This document shows, piece by piece, positions 45,778 to 53,752 of a DNA stretch of 64,000 nt; the stretch's first letter is position 1, and every line of letters begins with the position of its first letter. Source of the DNA: Nisaea sp. (GTDB lineage Bacteria; Pseudomonadota; Alphaproteobacteria; Thalassobaculales; Thalassobaculaceae); NCBI RefSeq assembly GCF_017640745.1, contig NZ_JAEPQA010000014.1:58763-122762 (forward strand), read 5' to 3'. The notes under the pieces were generated by a model. It did not search any database. It saw only the letters and a list, made by a program, of their open reading frames with translations, and was not told where the DNA came from. The position numbers were made by a program, and so were the translations under genes.

Positions 45778-45813
45778 CGGATGTTTCTTCGGATGTCTAT
45801 TCGACCGGGATAT

Positions 45814-46275
45814 CTATTTCACTGCGGCGCTGTTGTCGGCCGACTCCCAGGTCTCGGCGAAAGAGTCCCAGGCGGCGGCGAAGTCCGCTTTCAGATCGTC
45901 CCAGGCATCGGCGGTGCCGGCCTCGAGGGCGTCGTAGCGCGCCCCGAGTTCGGTCCGCGCCGCCTGCAGCTTCGCGAGGCCTTTCTCGGCCGAGGCGCGG
46001 GCGTCCTCTGACATCTCGGACCAGTTCTCCTTCATCGCCGCGGCGTAGCGGTCGATTTCCGCGTCGAGCTTGTTCATCGCCTCCTCGGCTTCGGCAACCG
46101 CCTGCTTGCGCTCCTGCGCGGTGTATTTGGCGATCGCATCCATGGATTCGGAAATCTCGCTGCGGACTTCCTTCGCGCTGACGAAGGGAGCGGTCTCCGA
46201 GGCGATGGCCGGGGCTGCGCCGGCGGTCAGGGCGGCGGCAAGGGCGGTCATGCAAAGGGTGTTGCGGATTTTCAT
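45814..46275 (-). CDS. Secreted alpha-helical protein (stress-type coiled coil)
   Basis: The 153-residue protein has a signal peptide (about 1-26, ends AIASE). The mature chain is almost wholly charged amphipathic helix, rich in Ala/Glu/Lys (AQERKQAVAEAEEAMNKLDAEIDRYAAAMKENW). It ends with two tandem W-D motifs, AWDDLKADFAAAWDSF. The same tandem motif ends the neighbouring gene. It resembles apolipoprotein-like and sll1863-type stress proteins in character. ATG 46275 follows an AAGGAGA site. Confidence 0.8.
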   Translation of the reverse strand: MKIRNTLCMTALAAALTAGAAPAIASETAPFVSAKEVRSEISESMDAIAKYTAQERKQAVAEAEEAMNKLDAEIDRYAAAMKENWSEMSEDARASAEKGLAKLQAARTELGARYDALEAGTADAWDDLKADFAAAWDSFAETWESADNSAAVK

Positions 46276-46315
46276 CTCTCGGTCTCCTTGGTGAAAATGG
46301 CTTACTGATATCGGG

Positions 46316-46603
46316 TTACTGGTACCGGGTCCGGGCGTTGTCGAAGGCGGAGGCAATGTCGTCCCAGGCCTTCTCAAAGCCGGATTTCACGTCGTCCCAG
46401 GCCCTGTCGCTCGCGTCGCGCAGGTCCTTCAGCCGGGTCTCGGCCTTTTCGCGCTCCCGGCGCATCTCGTCGACCTGGCGCCGGTACTCGATCTTTGCGT
46501 CGGCCTCGGCCTCGTCGGCCCTGGCCTTCATGCGATCGATCTCTGCATCCCACTGCGCGATCCGCGCGCGGGCTTTCTCGATGTACAGATCCTTGTCTGT
46601 CAT
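46316..46603 (-). CDS. Cytoplasmic coiled-coil protein, sll1863-like
   Basis: The 95-residue protein has no signal peptide and is essentially one long coiled coil (IAQWDAEIDRMKARADEAEA, then MRREREKAETRLKDL). It ends AWDDVKSGFEKAWDDI, the same tandem W-D module as in the secreted neighbour 40 bp downstream. The two are likely cotranscribed, giving one cytoplasmic and one exported version. It is of the type annotated as sll1863 family stress-response proteins. The ribosome site is AGGAGG, 8 nt before the ATG. Confidence 0.8.
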   Translation of the reverse strand: MTDKDLYIEKARARIAQWDAEIDRMKARADEAEADAKIEYRRQVDEMRREREKAETRLKDLRDASDRAWDDVKSGFEKAWDDIASAFDNARTRYQ

Positions 46604-46958
46604 ATCGCACCTCCTGCCATGACAACGCGCGACGGCGCGGGTTGTTCCGCGGAGGCGCTCCCGGAGCGTTTTGGGGATGCGGAGCTTTGGAGAGAGGCAG
46701 CTATGCCATCTATTCTCCTAATTCGTGTCCTTGAGCCGCCGGTCTGCGCTCGAAGCAGGAGGAAGGCGGGCGCGTCGGGGAGCAAGATGTGTCACTGAAA
46801 CTAGGGACTTAAGCATACCATTTTCCGCGCCGATATGCTTGGCTTGTCCCGAAACGGATCCAGCGGTCTGTCTCCGGAGGCGGACCGGAACCGCCGTTGA
46901 TTGGGACGCGATCGGAAGGTGCGTCTGCAGTGCGATTTCAACTTATGGATTTTTCAGC
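46604..46958. other. Divergent intergenic region
   Basis: No convincing gene is seen. It separates the minus-strand coiled-coil pair from the plus-strand lipoprotein. The lipoprotein frame stays open upstream to 46725, but that extension has neither a start signal nor protein-like composition. Confidence 0.3.
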
Positions 46959-47576
46959 ATGCGTTCAGCGAAAACCATTCTCCTCGTGTTCTGCGGCCTC
47001 ATTCTCGCCGGTTGCAGCTCGCTTTCCAAAGAGGAGTGCCGCCTTGGCGACTGGAACGCCATCGGGTTCGCCGATGGATCGACGGGGAAAGGCAGCAAGA
47101 GGATCGCCGATCACCGCAAATCATGCGCCGAATACGGCATCAGCCCGAACCTCGATGCCTACCTCGCAGGGCGGGAGCGCGGTCTGGATCACTATTGTGC
47201 GCCCTCCAACGGGTACCAGGCGGGATTGCGCGACGACGATTACCACGGCGTCTGCCGGGAACGGGACGAGGCGTCTTTCCTCTCGGCCTACAATGCCGGC
47301 CTCGCGGTCCATGAGGTGAAGGACAAGATCGACGATCTCGAATACGAGATCCGGAAGAAGCGGCGCGAGGTCGACGAGGTGGAGAAGGCCCTCGATCTGG
47401 CCCGCAGCCGCAAGATCACCTCGGCCGGCGAGGCCGTCCGCAACGAGCTCCTGACCCTGGGCGTCCAGTCGGAACGCCTGAACGGCGAAAAGCGCGTGCT
47501 GGAGAAGGAGCTCGAACTCCTGGAAAACGAACTCGCCCGGCTTCTGGAGCGCCACCGGAGCGGCCTGTACAGCTAG
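46959..47576 (+). CDS. DUF2799 lipoprotein
   Basis: The 205-residue protein has a lipoprotein signal (lipobox LAGC, Cys at about 18). Tandem DUF2799-type repeats follow: CRLGDWNAIGFADGSTG, YLAGRERGLDHYC, SNGYQAGLRDDDY and FLSAYNAGL. A long C-terminal coiled coil (about 115-200) is rich in Glu, Arg and Leu. It is probably anchored in the outer-membrane inner leaflet. The start at ATG 46959 is chosen because it puts the signal at the N-terminus. Confidence 0.88.
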   Translation: MRSAKTILLVFCGLILAGCSSLSKEECRLGDWNAIGFADGSTGKGSKRIADHRKSCAEYGISPNLDAYLAGRERGLDHYCAPSNGYQAGLRDDDYHGVCRERDEASFLSAYNAGLAVHEVKDKIDDLEYEIRKKRREVDEVEKALDLARSRKITSAGEAVRNELLTLGVQSERLNGEKRVLEKELELLENELARLLERHRSGLYS

Positions 47577-47602
47577 TCGGCAATCGGGCGGTTCAAATAG
47601 GT

Positions 47603-47680
47603 CGTCATCCCGGCCGCAGAGCCGGGACCTTATCGAACGAGCGCTCCATAAAAAGGTCCCGGGTCAGGCCCGGGATGACG
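47603..47680. repeat. Palindromic GTCATCCCGG intergenic repeat
   Basis: Two near-complementary arms (CGTCATCCCGG...GCCGGGACC and GGTCCCGGG...CCCGGGATGACG) surround a 25-nt centre. It sits between the convergent lipoprotein gene and purC and probably serves as a two-way terminator. The same family recurs at 52074-52150, 53394-53494, 53622-53698 and 54704-54804. Confidence 0.75.
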
Positions 47681-47689
47681 AGATTTGTT

Positions 47690-48676
47690 TTAGAAATACT
47701 CCGGCAGCGCCGCTGCCAGGGCCTTGCGGATCCGCTCGCGCACCGGAACCGCCGGGTCGGGCTTCTCGAAACTCAGCCCCGTCACCTGCTCGTAGAGCGA
47801 GACATACTTGTCGCTGAAGGCGAGCAGCGTCTCGGCCGGGATCTCCGGGATCGGGTCCTTGTAGGGATCGCACTTGGCGGCGATCCAGAGGCGGAGGAAC
47901 TCCTTGTCGAGGCTCTCCGGCTCCTCGCCGGCGTCGAACCGCTTCTGATAGCTCTCGGCGATCCAGTAGCGGCTGGAATCCGGCGTGTGGATCTCGTCGG
48001 CGATGGTGATGGTGCCGTCCCTGTCGATGCCGAACTCGTACTTGGTGTCGACGAGGATCAGCCCGCGCTTCGCCGCCAGTTCCTGCCCGCGGGCGAAGAG
48101 CGCGAGGCTCTTTTCCGCCAGCTCGTGCCACTGATCGTTCGTCACCAGATCCGAGGCGAGGATTTCCGCTTCCGTGATCGGCGCGTCATGCCCGCCATCC
48201 ACCGGCTTCGTCGTCGGCGTGATGATATTCTTCTCGAGCTTCTGGTTCTTCTTCATGCCGTCCGGAAACGGATGGCCGTAGATCACCCGCTCGCCGCGAT
48301 TGTACATCGTCCAGGCGCTGGTGCTGGTGGAGCCGGTGAGGTACGCCCGCACCACGATCTCGATCGGCACCATCTGGAGATCCTTGACCAGCACGACATT
48401 CGGGTCCGGGTAGGAGATCACCTGGTTCGGGCAGATGTCGCCCGTATGGTCGAACCAGTAGCGCGCCGTCTGGGTCAGCACCTGGCCCTTGTAGGGCACT
48501 GCCGCCAGCACCTGGTCGAAGGCCGACTGCCGGTCGGTCGCGATCAAGAGGCGCCGCCCGTCCGGCAGCTTGTAGGCATCCCGCACCTTGCCCCGGACGA
48601 AGCCCGGCAGTTCGGGGAATTCCGCGTCGGTGAGACAATTGTCGAGAAGCTGCGAGGAGGCGGGCTGCGGCGCCAT
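47690..48676 (-). CDS. purC: SAICAR synthase (phosphoribosylaminoimidazole-succinocarboxamide synthase)
   Basis: This 328-residue enzyme catalyses the ATP-dependent ligation of CAIR with aspartate in purine synthesis. It is of the longer form (about 300+ aa). Motifs are GFVRGKVRDAYKL, LLIATDRQSAFDQVL, MVPIEIVVRAYLTGSTS and LILVDTKYEFGIDRDGTITIADEIHTPDSSRYW. ATG 48676 is chosen from the family start and an AGGAC site. It is monocistronic as seen here and is core metabolism. Confidence 0.96.
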   Translation of the reverse strand: MAPQPASSQLLDNCLTDAEFPELPGFVRGKVRDAYKLPDGRRLLIATDRQSAFDQVLAAVPYKGQVLTQTARYWFDHTGDICPNQVISYPDPNVVLVKDLQMVPIEIVVRAYLTGSTSTSAWTMYNRGERVIYGHPFPDGMKKNQKLEKNIITPTTKPVDGGHDAPITEAEILASDLVTNDQWHELAEKSLALFARGQELAAKRGLILVDTKYEFGIDRDGTITIADEIHTPDSSRYWIAESYQKRFDAGEEPESLDKEFLRLWIAAKCDPYKDPIPEIPAETLLAFSDKYVSLYEQVTGLSFEKPDPAVPVRERIRKALAAALPEYF

Positions 48677-48849
48677 GGGCGAGGTCCTGTGTGCGGTGAA
48701 TTCTGTGCGGCGGCACGATAGCGGGTTTGCGCGTGGGTGCAATGGTGGGGTTGGCGGAGAACAGCGGATCGGACCGGGAGGATGTCGAATTGAGGAGTGA
48801 CTCTCTCAATCCATACGCCCCTCGTTCGTCATCCCGTCGAAGGACCGGA

Positions 48850-48871
48850 ATTAGGTATCAAACGCACCTAG
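48850..48871 (+). repeat. Left terminal inverted repeat of the IS1595-family element
   Basis: It is a 22-bp arm matching the right arm at 52048-52069 with one mismatch (C/T in AAACGC versus AAATGC). Confidence 0.85.
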
Positions 48872-48913
48872 CTCTCCGTGTGGTTAGCACGGCCCGTCCG
48901 CTACCCTCACGGC

Positions 48914-49342
48914 ATGGACCGCACCGTATCTGGCCTCATCCGTAAACGCGCTGAGCTATCAGGCGAACGTGAGACCGCTAAAGAACTTCTGTCGCTGCTA
49001 GACCAGCAGATCGCCGCGCTGGACGCTGCACTGTCCGTCTTCGGCTATGACCACGCCCGGAACCCCATACGTCCCACGTACAAGCGGGAGCAGGGCTACT
49101 TCCGAGCCGGTGAGCTACAGCGCCTTATCCTCGATATCCTCCGCAGCGGCCCGCAGGACGTGTCCAGCATTGTCTCCCGCATCCTTGAGCGGAAGGGCAT
49201 TGCAGAAGAGAACACCTCAGTACGTGGCGATATCCGTAAGCGGGTGAAGAGAGCGCTTAAGCGGATGGAGGATGCGGGGAAGATCAGGGGTTCAGAAGGC
49301 GCAACCTTTGCGATTCTAAAAAACAAAAACTACTCGATTTAG
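48914..49342 (+). CDS. Passenger gene: coiled-coil plus winged-helix-like protein
   Basis: The 142-residue protein starts at ATG 48914 (MDRTVSGLIRKRAELSGERE). The first 50 residues form a coiled coil. Residues about 65-140 read like a winged helix (GELQRLILDILRSGPQDVSSIVSRILERKGI, then VKRALKRMEDAGKIRGSEG). This is a DNA-binding-like design with an N-terminal dimerisation helix. No named family is recognised. It is the first gene inside the left repeat and points toward the transposase. Confidence 0.7.
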   Translation: MDRTVSGLIRKRAELSGERETAKELLSLLDQQIAALDAALSVFGYDHARNPIRPTYKREQGYFRAGELQRLILDILRSGPQDVSSIVSRILERKGIAEENTSVRGDIRKRVKRALKRMEDAGKIRGSEGATFAILKNKNYSI

Positions 49343-49396
49343 TTGCCTTTGGGTTAAGCCTTACTCTCTTCCGGCCAATAACCTCGGGAGGAGAGA

Positions 49397-49558
49397 ATGG
49401 CCTACAGAAAGCGCAATGGAAGCGACACGTGGCATTGGTGCACTAATTGCTCCAACTGGCCGAAGTCAGATTACGATTCGCGCAGCACAAAGCCCGCATC
49501 CGGCGAGCTTTGCAATGAATGCCAAGGCAAAGAGAAAGCCGGGAACTGCAAATCTTAA
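49397..49558 (+). CDS. Passenger gene: 53-residue zinc-ribbon protein
   Basis: A short gene behind a GGGAGGAGAGA site reads MAYRKRNGSDTWHWCTNCSN and later LCNECQGKEKAGNCKS. The two CxxC pairs make a zinc ribbon. Its stop overlaps the stop of the minus-strand gene by 3 bases (TTAA). The function is not known. Confidence 0.75.
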   Translation: MAYRKRNGSDTWHWCTNCSNWPKSDYDSRSTKPASGELCNECQGKEKAGNCKS

Positions 49559-49791
49559 CTGGGTATCCTATTTTGGATCTGCATCAACAGAGTTGCGGCG
49601 TCCCCAACAAAGTAGAAATCCACATCAATGCTGTCCGCATACGAAACCTTGGCGGACGCCGCAAACCCATCGAAGCACTCAAGGCACACAACCAAGCTTC
49701 TCAGATCCAACGGCACGACCGTGTCCCATACGTCGTCAGGAACATGGAAATTGAACTTGTCGCGCTTGCCGCATGCTTTGCATGTTTGCAT
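49555..49791 (-). CDS. Passenger gene: 78-residue zinc-ribbon-like protein
   Basis: The 78-residue protein MQTCKACGKRDKFNFHVPDD... has a first CxxC (4-7) and a second (VCLECFDGFA, about 36-39), a zinc-ribbon-like pair. The C-terminal half is acidic. It is convergent with the other zinc-ribbon gene and lies 26 bp downstream of the transposase stop. Together they look like cargo rather than transposition genes. Confidence 0.65.
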   Translation of the reverse strand: MQTCKACGKRDKFNFHVPDDVWDTVVPLDLRSLVVCLECFDGFAASAKVSYADSIDVDFYFVGDAATLLMQIQNRIPS

Positions 49792-49817
49792 ATATGCCCT
49801 CTCTGAGGGCGATATAG

Positions 49818-50783
49818 CTAACTAGTAGCGGCCCTCTGCCAATACCCCTTCCACTGCCGCGACACCGGATGCGCCAACGCAGCGGCAACCATCGCCGTGA
49901 ACAGCGTGCCGTTCGGCTGACGGCGGTTGTCCTCACGCCATGCCATCTCACCGGCATACTGATGCAGGTACTTCCCGCTGATGCGGTGATGCTGGCCTAG
50001 CTCGGCACGGCGCAGACGGGAGAAGTAGCTTTCCGCCTGATTGGTGCAGGCACCGTCATCCAGAAACGCTATCGAGTGGTTCACCCGGCGCGCATCGTAG
50101 TAGCCGTGCAGCGCATCCCAAGATGCGGCTTCGTCGGCGTGGATCACAGAACCCGGCTCGACACGCTCGCGAATGGTGTTCAGCGAGTCCGCTTCCGACG
50201 GGAACACGAACGGCAGGGTGCGTCCGCCACGCTCACGCATGACAACGACGACACGGCGCTTGCCGGACTGGTTCACCTTGAAGCGTCGATCCTTACGATC
50301 CTCTTTCCGGTTCTCCGGGCGGACGTGACCGCCGAAGTACGCACCGTCTACCTCGACCGCGCCTTTCAGCGTGGCGTCCGCCTGTTCCGCCGCCAGAGCC
50401 TCGCGGATCTTGTGAGCCAGCACGTAAGCCGTCTTGTACTGCACGTCCAAGTCACGACCGAGTTGCAGCGCGCTCATGCCCTTGGCAGCGTTCGCAAAGA
50501 GCGCCATCGCCAGCAGGATATCGCGCACCGGCAGTTTGCGGCTCGCGAAGATCGTTCCAGACGTGATGCTGAACTGATGCGAGCAACCCTGGCACTTGAA
50601 GATCTTGCGCGCCTTGTACTCGTACACCGCGTAGCAGCCGCAGCGGGGGCAGACCGGATCGCCGTCCGTATCGGCCCAACGGATGGCACGGAACAAAGCC
50701 CGTGCCTCGTCTTCCGTCATCCGCGCGACTTGAACCACGGACAATGTCCGGGCTTTCGCGGAAAGAAGGAAGTGTTGAGACAT
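49818..50783 (-). CDS. IS1595-family transposase (ISXO2-like DDE)
   Basis: The 321-residue transposase has an N-terminal zinc ribbon (CPRCGCYAVYEYKARKIFKCQGC, two CxxC pairs near 45-70). The ISXO2-like DDE domain is complete: EVDGAYFGG (first Asp, about 144), SVIHADEAASWDAL (second Asp, about 217) and the Asn/Glu-containing CTNQAESYFSRLRRAE (about 250-265). All catalytic residues are present, so it may be active. Confidence 0.95.
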   Translation of the reverse strand: MSQHFLLSAKARTLSVVQVARMTEDEARALFRAIRWADTDGDPVCPRCGCYAVYEYKARKIFKCQGCSHQFSITSGTIFASRKLPVRDILLAMALFANAAKGMSALQLGRDLDVQYKTAYVLAHKIREALAAEQADATLKGAVEVDGAYFGGHVRPENRKEDRKDRRFKVNQSGKRRVVVVMRERGGRTLPFVFPSEADSLNTIRERVEPGSVIHADEAASWDALHGYYDARRVNHSIAFLDDGACTNQAESYFSRLRRAELGQHHRISGKYLHQYAGEMAWREDNRRQPNGTLFTAMVAAALAHPVSRQWKGYWQRAATS

Positions 50784-50896
50784 CGGGTTGCGCCATCAAA
50801 TACGTTACTGTTGTAACATATATGGATGCACGCATAGCCATTGTCAATGGCGTTAGTAACAATTATGATGGCGTCAGTAACGAAAGGAGCTACGCC
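50784..50896. promoter_or_regulatory. Divergent control region with GTTAC repeats
   Basis: Between the transposase and the DUF6471 gene are several copies of GTTAC/GTAAC: GTTACTGTTGTAAC (a dyad, about 50803-50816), GTTAGTAAC (about 50851-50859) and GTCAGTAAC (about 50873-50881). The spacing suggests operators shared by both promoters, perhaps bound by the DUF6471 product. Confidence 0.5.
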
Positions 50897-51127
50897 ATGA
50901 AGTCAGACGACAAGTGGGTGAACCTCGCGAAGGGCATCATCCGTGCGGAAATGACCCGCCGCAGCATCACCTATGATCAGCTCGCGGAGCGGTTGTCAGC
51001 GATTGGAATCGAGTTCACCGCAGTCAACCTGCGCAACAAGGTGGCGCGTGGCGGTTTCTCCGCTGTATTCTTCCTCCAATGTCTATCCGCTATTGGTTGT
51101 ACGCAGTTGCACTTGGGGGATGCCTGA
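50897..51127 (+). CDS. Passenger gene: DUF6471 small helix-turn-helix-like protein
   Basis: The 76-residue protein begins at ATG 50897 after AAAGGAGC. The sequence KWVNLAKGIIRAEMTRRSITYDQLAERL... then VNLRNKVARGGFSAVFFLQCLSAIG is the DUF6471 pattern (a short HTH fold similar to Cro/CI N-termini). It is a probable repressor of its own divergent region and of the transposase. Confidence 0.85.
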   Translation: MKSDDKWVNLAKGIIRAEMTRRSITYDQLAERLSAIGIEFTAVNLRNKVARGGFSAVFFLQCLSAIGCTQLHLGDA

Positions 51128-52011
51128 TCGCGGCAGCAGCCGCGCTTGCTATCTACACCTGCCCGCTATGCAAGCAGGGCAATTGCGAGATTAGCAACTC
51201 CAGCAGCGCATACGACGGCCCCAATAAGACCGGAGAAAAGCCAGCACAGAATGATGGGAGCATTGCACGCGGCGGAGCGCTTCAAGACGCTATAAATCGC
51301 GTTGCATCCACGCTCGAAACTATACGCGACCAACCCGAGCCCTCCGAACAGCGCAACCGCGCTCAACAGGACCTGCAAGCCCAACAAAGCATGGCGCAAT
51401 GGGCGTGCATCATGACTTGGGTCGCTATCCTGCAAAGCATCCTGACCGTTGGCGGCATGGTCGCCATATTCGCGACCCTCAAGTTTACTGCCGATCAAGC
51501 TCGCGCTGCGGAAAGAGCCATCGAAAGCGCCGAGAACACTTCCAAGATCGAATTGCGGGCCTACCTGGCTATTGTTCCCGCTGGCTTTGGTTTCGACGGC
51601 AACGCGCAACAGGCTATCATTTACGTCCGGCACGAAAACAGCGGACAGACTCTCGGAAAGAAGGTGCGCTTTGCTGGCATCGTGAAATATCTCCAGCACC
51701 CTATTCCCGAAGATTACCCGTTCCCAAACATTGAGGCGGGGAAATCCATTACCGTCATCCATCCCCGGCAAACATTTGAAGTTCCCGTCGTTTATGATGG
51801 GGCTCTGACGGGAGATGAAATCATTCGAAACAAGAAGCAGCGTTGGCGCTTTTTCGTGTTCGCAAAGCTGCTCTACGAAGACATTTTCGGTGTTCCGCAC
51901 GAGACTACGGCCTGCTGGTCCGTCGATATATCCAGCTTCCACGTTCGAAAGCCCGGCATGAAACACGACGTGACCTATGAGTATGCTGAGATACACAACG
52001 ACGCAGATTAG
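51079..52011 (+). CDS. Passenger gene: two-TM membrane protein of unknown function
   Basis: The 310-residue protein overlaps the end of the DUF6471 gene by 49 nt. It has a TM at about 7-26, a short CxxC (TCPLCKQGNC), a polar linker, a second TM (about 108-135, WACIMTWVAILQSILTVGGM) and a large soluble C-terminal domain (about 155-300) with several beta-rich stretches. Proteins of this shape are frequent in mobile regions without assigned roles. It is the last gene before the right repeat. Confidence 0.7.
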   Translation: MSIRYWLYAVALGGCLIAAAAALAIYTCPLCKQGNCEISNSSSAYDGPNKTGEKPAQNDGSIARGGALQDAINRVASTLETIRDQPEPSEQRNRAQQDLQAQQSMAQWACIMTWVAILQSILTVGGMVAIFATLKFTADQARAAERAIESAENTSKIELRAYLAIVPAGFGFDGNAQQAIIYVRHENSGQTLGKKVRFAGIVKYLQHPIPEDYPFPNIEAGKSITVIHPRQTFEVPVVYDGALTGDEIIRNKKQRWRFFVFAKLLYEDIFGVPHETTACWSVDISSFHVRKPGMKHDVTYEYAEIHNDAD

Positions 52012-52047
52012 CCCCGCCGCCACCGCCGCGAACCTACGCATTGTCGT

Positions 52048-52069
52048 CTAGGTGCATTTGATACCTAAT
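52048..52069 (-). repeat. Right terminal inverted repeat of the IS1595-family element
   Basis: It is the complement of the left arm with 21 of 22 bases matching. It directly abuts the host GAAGGACGGGACCC repeat. Confidence 0.85.
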
Positions 52070-52073
52070 CCCG

Positions 52074-52150
52074 CGAAGGACGGGACCCAGGGATCATAAA
52101 ACGCCGCCCGTCATCCCCTGGGCCCCGGCCTCCGCCGGGATGACGTCGCG
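52074..52150. repeat. 77-bp repeat L, copy A
   Basis: It starts CGAAGGACGGGACCCAGGG and ends GATGACGTCGCG. It matches 53622-53698 without gaps at about 73 of 77 bases. It contains the GTCATCCC...GGGATGAC inverted arms and is followed by the TAAGTATCGTGTCCCCTTAA motif. Confidence 0.85.
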
Positions 52151-52163
52151 CGTTGGGGAGCAC

Positions 52164-52183
52164 TAAGTATCGTGTCCCCTTAA
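52164..52183. repeat. TAAGTA-TGTCCCCTTAA motif, copy 1
   Basis: TAAGTATCGTGTCCCCTTAA. Related copies occur at 53562-53580, 53600-53619 and 53702-53719, all beside the AT-rich genes. Motifs of this kind are seen in intergenic repeats of proteobacteria associated with REP-type transposases; no such transposase is in the window. Confidence 0.65.
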
Positions 52184-52233
52184 AGCGGTGATGGTTTAGA
52201 GTTTTCTGATCAGATGATTTATCTCAAATGTAG

Positions 52234-53334
52234 TTATTTCTTGAAAAAACCAGAGATATCACGCTCTTTTATTTGTTTTATCTCCAGCCCATTTTCTTTA
52301 ATGGAAATGAATTCTCCTTCGTTTTTTCTGGTCCCGATATACGCAACTCGAAGGATTCCATCTATGTTAGCGCAGTCCATTCGTCTTATGTATTCATTTT
52401 TGTCTAAGTAGTCGGAAAATTCGAAAACGCCTGTTTCAGTGTTAAAAATACCTTTCTTTTGTGGGTAGTCATATTCTATATTTTTTTCAGATTTTTTAAT
52501 ATTTGCTATTAATAAAATCTCGATATCGGATTTGCGGCACATCGCTGAAATCGAGATAACATTATCGTCCATAGGTACCATTTTTGCAAATTTACTATTA
52601 ATAGTATACTTTAAAAAATGTCCAATTTCACGTTTTTCGAAACCATCGATATAATTTGCAGCTCTAGAATTTCCAACATTAGCAGAAAAAAATATATCGT
52701 CCTCCAAAGATACAATTTCATTAATATGCGTAAAAGCATTTCGCGGAAATGAATTTGGAAACAGTATTGTTTTTGTTTGATTAAAATGTTTTATCGATAA
52801 AAAACCACCTCCAAAACGAAATTTTCCGTTGAATCTGTTAACCGTGCTGGTTGCGAAAAAAACACCTTCTCCATTCGAAAGATACCCAGGATATGATCTG
52901 TATAATTCAATATCGTGAAAAATGCCCGTTTCGATGATTTCTTTTTCTTTTGTTTCTAAATTATATCTGACGACATCAACCCCGACGCCAACTTCTTTGG
53001 ACAAATGATTTTCAGTGAACAGTATCTCGCTGTCTATGTGTGGCGAGAATTTGGGATCATGTACAAGAAATCTATCTGTTGATTCGATCAATGTGATCGA
53101 GTCATCTTTTGCGCCAGTAATTATGATGGCATTCTTGCCGTTTTCAGGAAAATTGTACGCTGAGAATGCAATATTTTCTCCATCTTTTGAAATCGATATG
53201 TCGGTTTGGTTTATTGAGGGCGCCGCGACTGATTCGTTTTCGCACAAGACAAATACTGAGAACCCGCTCAGAGCCCATATTGTGAGCGCTCGTATAGTTG
53301 AACGCACCACCTCAAGCGTACCTCTCGATTTCAT
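52234..53334 (-). CDS. AT-rich orphan: secreted beta-propeller-like protein
   Basis: The 366-residue protein is encoded by strikingly AT-rich DNA against a GC-rich background, indicating transfer. It has an N-terminal signal/TM segment (about 12-38, ending VAA). The mature chain has repeating strands of the type DISISKDGENIAFSAYNFP, DPKFSPHIDSEILFTENH and VVRYNLETKEKEIIETG, resembling TolB/WD40-like propeller blades, but no family is certain. No enzymatic motif is seen. It occupies cassette A between the L and R repeats. Confidence 0.7.
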   Translation of the reverse strand: MKSRGTLEVVRSTIRALTIWALSGFSVFVLCENESVAAPSINQTDISISKDGENIAFSAYNFPENGKNAIIITGAKDDSITLIESTDRFLVHDPKFSPHIDSEILFTENHLSKEVGVGVDVVRYNLETKEKEIIETGIFHDIELYRSYPGYLSNGEGVFFATSTVNRFNGKFRFGGGFLSIKHFNQTKTILFPNSFPRNAFTHINEIVSLEDDIFFSANVGNSRAANYIDGFEKREIGHFLKYTINSKFAKMVPMDDNVISISAMCRKSDIEILLIANIKKSEKNIEYDYPQKKGIFNTETGVFEFSDYLDKNEYIRRMDCANIDGILRVAYIGTRKNEGEFISIKENGLEIKQIKERDISGFFKK

Positions 53335-53393
53335 CGCTCCCGCATTCCTTCACTCACTCGCTTTCCGCCTCTCCGCCATCAGCGGGTCCCGCC

Positions 53394-53494
53394 GCATATT
53401 AATCGGTGCCAATGCGGCCGTCATCCCGGGCCTGACCCGGGATCTCTCGACGACGTGCACAGGCGGAAAGATCCCGGCTCTGCGGCCGGGATTA
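53394..53494. repeat. 101-bp repeat R, copy A
   Basis: It aligns without gaps to 54704-54804 at about 86 of 101 bases by eye. It begins GCATATTAA and ends with a CCGGCTCTGCGGCCGGG hairpin arm. Confidence 0.8.
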
Positions 53495-53621
53495 CAGCCT
53501 CGAATTGAGTCGTGTTTCCCCTTAACTCCCGGGGTAACGTAGTTTATTTTGGGGCGAAAAATAAGTATCGTTTTCCCTTAATTCCTTAATTCGTAGAATT
53601 AAGTAGTGTGTCCCCTTAATC

Positions 53622-53698
53622 CGAAGGACGGGACCCAGGGATCATAAAGCGCCGCCCGTCATCCCTTGGGCCCCGGCCTGCGCCGGGGTGACGTCGCG
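53622..53698. repeat. 77-bp repeat L, copy B
   Basis: It is the second copy of the 52074-52150 repeat, in the same orientation relative to its downstream gene, and is followed 4 bp later by the TAAGTAGTGTCCCCCTAA motif. Confidence 0.85.
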
Positions 53699-53752
53699 GA
53701 TTAAGTAGTGTCCCCCTAATTGTCCCCCCAAATTTATGAAATAGAACTGAAT

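Larger units (their letters stand above)
48850..52069. mobile_element. IS1595-family element with passenger genes
   Basis: Terminal inverted repeats ATTAGGTATCAAAcGCACCTAG (left, 48850-48871) and its complement at 52048-52069 match at 21 of 22 bases. They bound 3220 bp holding the IS1595-type transposase plus five other genes. The left flank and right flank both carry GAAGGAC-type host repeat sequence. No clean 8-bp target duplication is seen. Size well above a simple IS1595 element (about 0.7-1.1 kb) reflects the passengers. Confidence 0.8.
53335..53752. repeat. Repeat-filled junction between the two AT-rich cassettes
   Basis: No gene is seen. In order it holds repeat R copy A (53394-53494), two TAAGTA-TGTCCCC motifs (53562-53580 and 53600-53619), repeat L copy B (53622-53698) and a fourth motif (53702-53719). 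Confidence 0.75.

Noticed and set aside
48829..52085. 8-bp target-site duplication for the IS1595-family element
   Set aside because: Flanks share GAAGGAC-like host repeat sequence, but no exact duplication abuts the repeats, so the duplication was not claimed.
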